Origin: Carnegiea gigantea
Lineage: Eukaryota > Streptophyta > Magnoliopsida > Caryophyllales > Cactaceae
Assembly: GCA_029747015.1 (NCBI GenBank)
Contig: JAKOGI010001557.1
Coordinates: 62,001 to 126,000 of the forward strand
Direction of reading: 5' to 3'
Length of the DNA stretch: 64,000 nt
Under the pieces are notes generated by a model. The model was given only the letters and a program-made list of their open reading frames with translations. It searched no databases and was not told the origin of the DNA. Both the position numbers and the translations under genes were made by a program. Below are positions 58,864 to 64,000 of this stretch, piece after piece. The first letter of the stretch is position 1. Every line of letters begins with the position of its first letter.

Positions 58864-58902
58864 TCAAAAGGTTTGGAATAGGACATTGTTCTCATAGTGA
58901 AG
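58864..58902 (+). pseudogene. helicase exon 14 (39 bp), stop codon
   Basis: Acceptor ATGCAG and donor GTGAGT. It reads SKGLE, a TAG stop at 58879-58881, then DIVLIVK. The family has Trp after SKGLE, so TGG became TAG. The next family exon (with ESEIPLL and later motif VI) could not be found in the remaining 5 kb. Confidence 0.87.
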
Positions 58903-60273
58903 GTGAGTTGAGTTTTGCCATTTTCAGTTTGCCCTTGATGATTTGATAAGTCCACTTTCAGACAGCTAGAAAGGTCCATTTTGGCCCTCCCCTTTTTTTC
59001 CCTTGATTCTATTATGATGGACAACAAGAAATCGTTTCTGTAAATTCTTCTATGCTTTCTTTCTATGCTCTAATATGTGGCCAATAGCTTTCAACCTACG
59101 GTCTAACGAACCAGTCTTTTTATAGTTTAGGGGTAAGGTTGATACATTTGATCACCTATCCCTCATGTAGGTGGACCTCTTGGTGTGTGGCATATTCTGG
59201 AGTCTATTGGCCTTTGATGATTTGGGCTTGTATCATAACCTCAAAAGATTCATACATGATTCCCCATATAGTATAGAGGATTCTTCTTCTCAAAGTTGTG
59301 TATATGTTGATTTGCTGGCAATTACGTTGAACTCTTCTTGTTCTTATAAAACATCGGTAAAGGAAGTGAAAACCCAAATTTAAATTTTATCCACCTTGTA
59401 TAGTCCTAATTGTAAACGTCAGTAGCAGCATTTACATTTTGTCAATCATGCGGGTTATTCAAGTGTTCTCCATCTTCTCCCACTCTTGGTTTCCTGTGAT
59501 CAAATATGAGTAAATTGATGTCTTTAGTATATCTATATATTTATGTTTTGTCTTTGTAGAGGACATTTACAAATTTCTTAACCTGTTCCTTGTAAACAGA
59601 AGGGGGTAATTAGTAGTCATATTTGAACAATTTTTTGGGGAGACTGACTCATGTAAAAGAGTGGTGGAAGGACTCATTTCTAGTTGACTTTTCAAATACA
59701 CATGGCAATTTATAATTCAATTAGCATTAACTTGTAAATTTAGTGGTTACTAAGAGTTCATTCAAGTTGACTTTCATGAGAGTAACCCTGAATGAATGAT
59801 TAGCTGCATCCATTATTGTAAATAGTTGCTCTAAAAATTTTGCATATAAGATGGTCTCATGTAAGGTCAATTATAAGATTGTCAAGCTTCTGCAATGACA
59901 TTCGTTGTTGAACTACCATCTTTGACTGTAAGGCCAAGACTGGGTGTATCTCTATCTCTCTAGATCCTACTAAAGCGGGATCTATACTTGTCGGTGTTGT
60001 TGTATTGATAATAAGAAAAAGAAAATCAATGCCAACATTGGTGCTTTTGTGGAATTCAGAATAGCTGCTGTGATAGGCAATGAATTTCGTTATCAAGTGG
60101 GATGGTGGAAGATACACCATCATGCGGCTTACGTAATGTGAGACCCCTTTTGACCCTTCTTTGAGTAAGCATGATGAGGACTAAGTTGAAGCTGGATTGC
60201 CTATGTTTGTTTCACAGCTATCCATAACAAATGAATGATTCTCACTCTTTTTCTTTGCTTTTTTATTGAGCTA

Positions 60274-60274
<1 letters not shown>
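58903..60274. other. stretch after helicase exon 14, no gene seen
   Basis: The next helicase exon (ESEIPLL block) was sought on the + strand and not found. Short open frames here lack protein-like patterns. Confidence 0.5.
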
Positions 60275-60337
<63 letters not shown>

Positions 60338-60352
60338 CATATACATACATAC

Positions 60353-60384
<32 letters not shown>

Positions 60385-60425
60385 CATATTATATATATAT
60401 ATATATATTATATATATACACATTT

Positions 60426-60491
<66 letters not shown>

Positions 60492-60511
60492 CTATACATA
60501 TATACATATAT
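60275..60511. repeat. TA/CA microsatellite, left part
   Basis: Mostly (TA)n with a (CA)n patch at about 60367-60384. The Tyr-Ile frames on it are artefacts of the repeat. Confidence 0.95.
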
Positions 60512-61675
60512 TGATGTAGATGTGGGTGGTAAGTGAACCAAATCAACTCAAACTCAAACTAAACAAGAATCAACCAAAGAAAAGTGAATATGGTGGAAGA
60601 TAGTTTGAGATGGTTTGAAGAATAATAACAAAAAGAACAAGGATAAACAAGACCTTGTAATTAAGATAATCCTTCACGGAGCCACTCAATGACTTGATCT
60701 TGGGCTAATTCTCTTGTCTTAACCAAGGAATCACTCCAATTGGAAAAGGAAGAGAACCTAGAACACCACTTGAATGAGCCAAATTCAAGATATAGAACTA
60801 GGAATTTTGAGACACAAATGAGAATCACTCTCAAAGGTGCTTGTATTACTTTGGAAATCTCTTACAATGCTGAATGATTAGCTTCACATGCCCCTCCCCT
60901 TTTATAGACTCAGCAAAAGACAATCAAAGGACTCAAATAACTCCTAACAATTAAAACTAGCTAATGAAAAGTCTAAGAAAAATGAAAAGACTCATCATAA
61001 AAGGGGTGGGGGAGGTTACAAGGAATATTCTAGGATTTTTGCAGCTGATTACATCAATCTAGAAGCATCTAAAACGTGCACAATATCAGCCACACAAATA
61101 TATGTAACCTAAGACTCTTCATATTCCCAGCATTAATCCTTGCAACTGCCTCAACTTCAACAGAGCATAACTTCCAGAATACTCGGCCAAATCACGCGTT
61201 CTTGGGCTTGTTAGAAAGCCCTGGAAGTCTATTTTCCAGAATGGGCTCATTTGCTCAATTTGGATAAGCGGTTTGAAAGTTATGGCCCAAACAATGCACC
61301 TATCTCAGACTGGACTGGATCAGCATAATGTATCTTTGAGTGATATTTTGCCCAATCAAATGATGTCCAAATTAAACAAACTTGGGCTTATTTGAAAGCT
61401 GAAATCTTAAACTTCAAAACCATGTGGAGCCTCAAGTTGTGGGTCCACTTGAGCTTGTCCAAAAGTGGTCACAAAAAATCGGGTTCCGCAGGGATGAATT
61501 CAGCGCCAAATTTCTAGCAAAGCTTAACCTCTTTTTGACCTCTTCATAGTGTCGTGAGTCTTTGAACTCACTTAATAAGACCAAATAAGCACACTTCCAA
61601 GCATGATCTTCTTTGACCCTTTTCTTCTTTGAAATTGGTCTTGAATAAAAATGATGCATATGGAAATATGCATCA
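60512..61675 (-). mobile_element. solo LTR related to gypsy 1, inserted in the microsatellite
   Basis: 1164 bp with TGATG...CATCA ends, flanked on both sides by TATAT inside TA repeats. Read on the minus strand it has a TATA box (CTATAAAAGGGG, 60896-60907) followed by CTCAAAATTCCTAGTTCTAT, which aligns with CTCAAAATTCCTAGTGTTAT of the gypsy 1 LTR and continues in similarity (TCAAGTGG, TCTAGGT). No internal region or primer site adjoins it, so it is a solo LTR of a related family. Confidence 0.75.
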
Positions 61676-61692
61676 TATATATATATATATAT

Positions 61693-61745
<53 letters not shown>

Positions 61746-61773
61746 TATGTATACATATATATATAGATATATA

Positions 61774-61851
<78 letters not shown>
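61676..61851. repeat. TA/CA microsatellite, right part
   Basis: (TA)n followed by (AC)n from about 61813. It is probably the continuation of 60275-60511 before the LTR arrived. Confidence 0.95.
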
Positions 61852-61853
<2 letters not shown>

Positions 61854-61947
61854 AGCATCTTAGCCATCTCAGAAAGCAAGTTTAGATGTGAGAGATAGGG
61901 GTGGGTTTTAATCTATATGGGGGCCATTGTGAAGAAAATGGTACTTA

Positions 61948-62152
61948 GGACCTGTTCTTTTCGTTGGAAAATAGGGGTTAGAGAATGGGTGAAGTTGGTA
62001 TATTTTTTATATGATGGTAGAAGTTGGTTAAAATAGTGGGTTGAAGTTGGTTGAAGGGGGATGAAGTGGATTGAAGTTGGTATTTTTTATTAAAGTTCAT
62101 GAAGTGGGTTGAAGTTGGTGAATTGGGATTTACTAATGAAAAGAGGAGGACC
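61948..62152. mobile_element. Harbinger-type MITE, 205 bp
   Basis: TTA target duplication at 61945-61947 and 62153-62155. The ends are GGACCTGTTCTTTTCGTT and, read in reverse, GGTCCTCCTCTTTTCATT. Repeats GAAGTTGG and GGGTTGAAGTTGG fill it. The termini resemble those of the 1435-bp element at 56518, so the two are of one superfamily. Confidence 0.85.
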
Positions 62153-62178
62153 TTAGAAAATAAAATAATCATGACATG

Positions 62179-62772
62179 TGTTAGGATTATTATCAGAGTA
62201 ATAATATAGCAGAAGCGATATGATGCAATAGAAAATCAGAAATTCAATAAAAAAACAACAGAATAATAGGAAGAGAACAAGAACACAGGAATTTAACGTG
62301 GAAAACCCAAAGTGGGAAAAACCACGGACGACGACAGCACCAAAACAATCCACTATGAGCAGGAAAGTACACCACGATCACAATCACCTCAGTGATTCGA
62401 TCTAAGAGCAGACTTGCAATCTCTCTCTATTGTAATCTCTCGCAAACTACTTTTACTACTCAATGTGTTTATGAGTACTAAAGTATTTTAGAACCTAGGC
62501 ATGACTCTCCTTTTATAGGGCCTGAAAAATAGGGTTTTCCCCCCCTTGGAAAAGCCCTAGCCGCCGCAGAGAAAACACTCTCAACGCCAAACCCTAGCCG
62601 CCAAAACAAGGCGGCAAAAATTGGCCGGGGCACGACCGTGCCACGTGGCACGGCACCCCCGTGCCACTTTGCTATTTGCTCCGTCTTCGGCTCTTCGTCT
62701 TGGCATGCCCGTGTCTGTGCAGCATGGGCTCCCCGTGCCGATACTCGAGATTTTAGGCCATAAAACCCAACA
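62179..62772 (-). mobile_element. solo LTR, probably Ty1/copia, 594 bp
   Basis: The ends are TGTTAGGATT and AAAACCCAACA. The target duplication ACATG is exact at 62174-62178 and 62773-62777. On the minus strand a TATA box (CTATAAAAGG) lies at 62508-62518. It contains the 18-bp palindrome at 62636-62653. No primer site or internal sequence adjoins either end. Confidence 0.85.
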
Positions 62773-62899
62773 ACATGTATAAACTGTTGAATGCGTTACA
62801 ATATCATATAAATGTAGGGATCTATAAATTGATAAAAGCAAACACAAGGAATGAAGGATAAATAAAACCATGTTTAAGTATTACGTGATGATGCTATAT

Positions 62900-64000
62900 C
62901 GATTGGTTATAGATGTGAAGATTTTGGGTGAAAGAGAAAGGTGCCCTTGAGAGTGATCCTAGAATTAATTGCTTCAAAGCTAGCAAAGAAGGTCAAAGTA
63001 GAGGGAACTTGGGAACTAGAAGGTGATGCAAACCACTTGTGACAGGCAATGGTCGAATGCATTCGAAGTTTTTCGTAATGAATCTTAGTCATATCAAGAT
63101 GGATAAGAAAACTAGATAAGGAACTTAATGCACGAATGAGGAGGTGATAGAGGAAATCAAAGCAAAACAAACTGCATTTGTGGCTTAGGTGAAAAACAAT
63201 TCAGAAGAGGAAGACAGCGGTTAATAAAACAAAGTACAAGATGGAGAAGAGGAAAATTGAGGGAAAATAATCACAAGGCCAGGTATAATGTGCATAAAAA
63301 GCTATACCAAAAATTAGAGATCGAGGAAGATGGGACACAACTGTTCAAGTTTGTAAATGAAGTGGAGAACAGAAGACTTGAATTGGAACATATATGATAC
63401 ATCTAGGATAGGATGATTTGGCTCTTAGGGGAAGTTGACATTAAGGAAGATGACAACAAGACTTTCATAAGCTTTTTAACGACATGAGTAATCACAACTA
63501 TATCTGAGTGAACAACGGTATTATGATAGAAATTTCATGTCATATCAAGAGGCATTCTGAGAGGTGAACGTTGGCAGATGGCCTACATTTATTGATACCA
63601 TGATATGCGTGGGACAAGGTGACTCAACCGGTTAACTAAGTTATTTAATATCATTTATAAATTAAGAAAATGCTAGAAGAATGGAGACTCGGTATGATTT
63701 TCCCATTGTATGAAGGTGAAGGTGAAGGTGATATAATAGATGTCTAACGATTAGAGAGATATCAATTTGCTTAGTCTCACTGCGAGACTTAAGGAAGAGT
63801 TACTAAAAATAGTTTACATAGGGAGATCATAATGTTAGATAACTAGTATGGGTTTATCCCTACACAATTAATAGTAATATCCACTCATTCCATGAGGAGA
63901 CTAATTGAGGCAAGGGCAAAAAAACTTTGACAACAGCGTTCATAGATTAGGGAAAGCATCTGATAGAGTACCTAAGATGGTTGTGCGCAGTTTTTGTTAA
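62900..64000 (+). mobile_element. L1-like LINE ORF2 remnant, runs off the window
   Basis: In changing frames it reads ELIASKLAKKVKVEGTWELE, then EGDANHL and AMVECIRS, then KMLEEWRLGMIFPLYEGEG and, near the end, AFIDXGKASDRVPK (X a stop). These are segments of the plant L1-type ORF2 between endonuclease and RT and the beginning of RT (LEKAYDRVP in the family). There are many stops; it is old. It is similar in type to the remnant at 20440-26100. Confidence 0.72.

Larger units (their letters stand above)
811..58902 (+). pseudogene. SRS2-like UvrD-family DNA helicase, decayed copy in 14 exons
   Basis: In the intact family this is a 3'-5' DNA helicase of superfamily 1 (UvrD/PcrA/Srs2 type) acting in the nucleus on recombination and repair intermediates. 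Fourteen short + strand segments, each bounded by AG and GT, read in order as the helicase core: LTDYPE, DEFQDTS (motif II), VVGDDDQ (motif III), [55 protein letters not shown] and SKGLE. Exon lengths keep one reading phase across all introns once a 4-bp loss in exon 10 and one extra G in exon 8 are allowed for. Stops lie at 847, 8614, 27658 and 58879, and exon 3 is cut by a gypsy element. Walker A and motif VI exons are absent from the window. The other large insertions sit in introns, so they may predate loss of function. The match to the Arabidopsis At4g25120 family is recognised from memory, not from a search. Confidence 0.87.

Noticed and set aside
58903..60274. Further helicase exon after SKGLE-stop-DIVLIVK
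   Set aside because: The expected ESEIPLL block was not found in any + strand frame; short open frames there have no similarity to the family.
60235..60519. Long open frames of Tyr-Ile and His-Thr repeats
   Set aside because: They are translations of the TA/CA microsatellite, not genes; the same applies to those at 61432-61879 on both strands.

Overview
The window is nuclear DNA of a flowering plant, most likely a eudicot. Introns follow the GT-AG rule, and the rest is dense plant-type mobile DNA: Ty3/gypsy and Ty1/copia retrotransposons primed by initiator-Met tRNA, CACTA with TNP2, hAT and Harbinger-type elements, L1-like LINE remnants and TA/CA microsatellites. No rRNA, tRNA, CRISPR or intact cellular gene was seen.

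The main result is one host gene stretched across almost the whole window. Fourteen exons on the + strand (811 to 58902) read in order as the middle of a UvrD/PcrA-type DNA helicase of the plant SRS2-like family (Arabidopsis At4g25120 type). They carry motif II (DEFQDTS), motif III (VVGDDDQ), the FSFNGAD and ILYRRQ blocks and the TLTTIHQ-SKGLE block. Intron phases agree from exon to exon, yet only about 1.37 kb of coding sequence is spread over 58 kb. Four exons have in-frame stops, one has a 4-bp deletion, one probably an extra G, and one is split by a retrotransposon, so this is a decayed copy. The 5' exons (Walker A) and 3' exons (motif VI) are not in the window.

Layout: 1-1225 helicase exons 1-3; 1226-8167 gypsy element 1, inserted inside exon 3 (target repeat AAGTA); 8173-8721 exons 3-5; 8751-18027 a 9.3-kb SIRE/Maximus-like copia with an env-like third ORF (GATCT); 18102-18435 exons 6-7; about 20440-26100 a LINE remnant interrupted by copia element 2 (21046-25782, GGTTT); 27160-27707 exons 8-10; 29.1-31.2 kb a nest of inverted repeats; 31236-32364 a hAT element (8-bp repeat GGAGCCCC); 33894-33944 exon 11; 34382-55737 a 21-kb CACTA element with TNP2 and TNP1-like genes on the minus strand. 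A chromodomain gypsy element with 3-kb LTRs sits inside the CACTA, and its left LTR plus flank is tandemly duplicated. 56518-57952 is a Harbinger-type element; 58294-58902 exons 12-14; 60.3-61.85 kb a TA/CA microsatellite split by a solo LTR; 61948-62152 a 205-bp MITE; 62179-62772 a second solo LTR (ACATG); 62.9-64 kb a LINE ORF2 remnant.

All element genes seen are broken. In the two large pol genes most stops sit where a related protein has Trp, Gln or Arg, as expected from C-to-T or G-to-A decay of methylated DNA. Family names rest on motif recognition by eye; lineage names are tentative.
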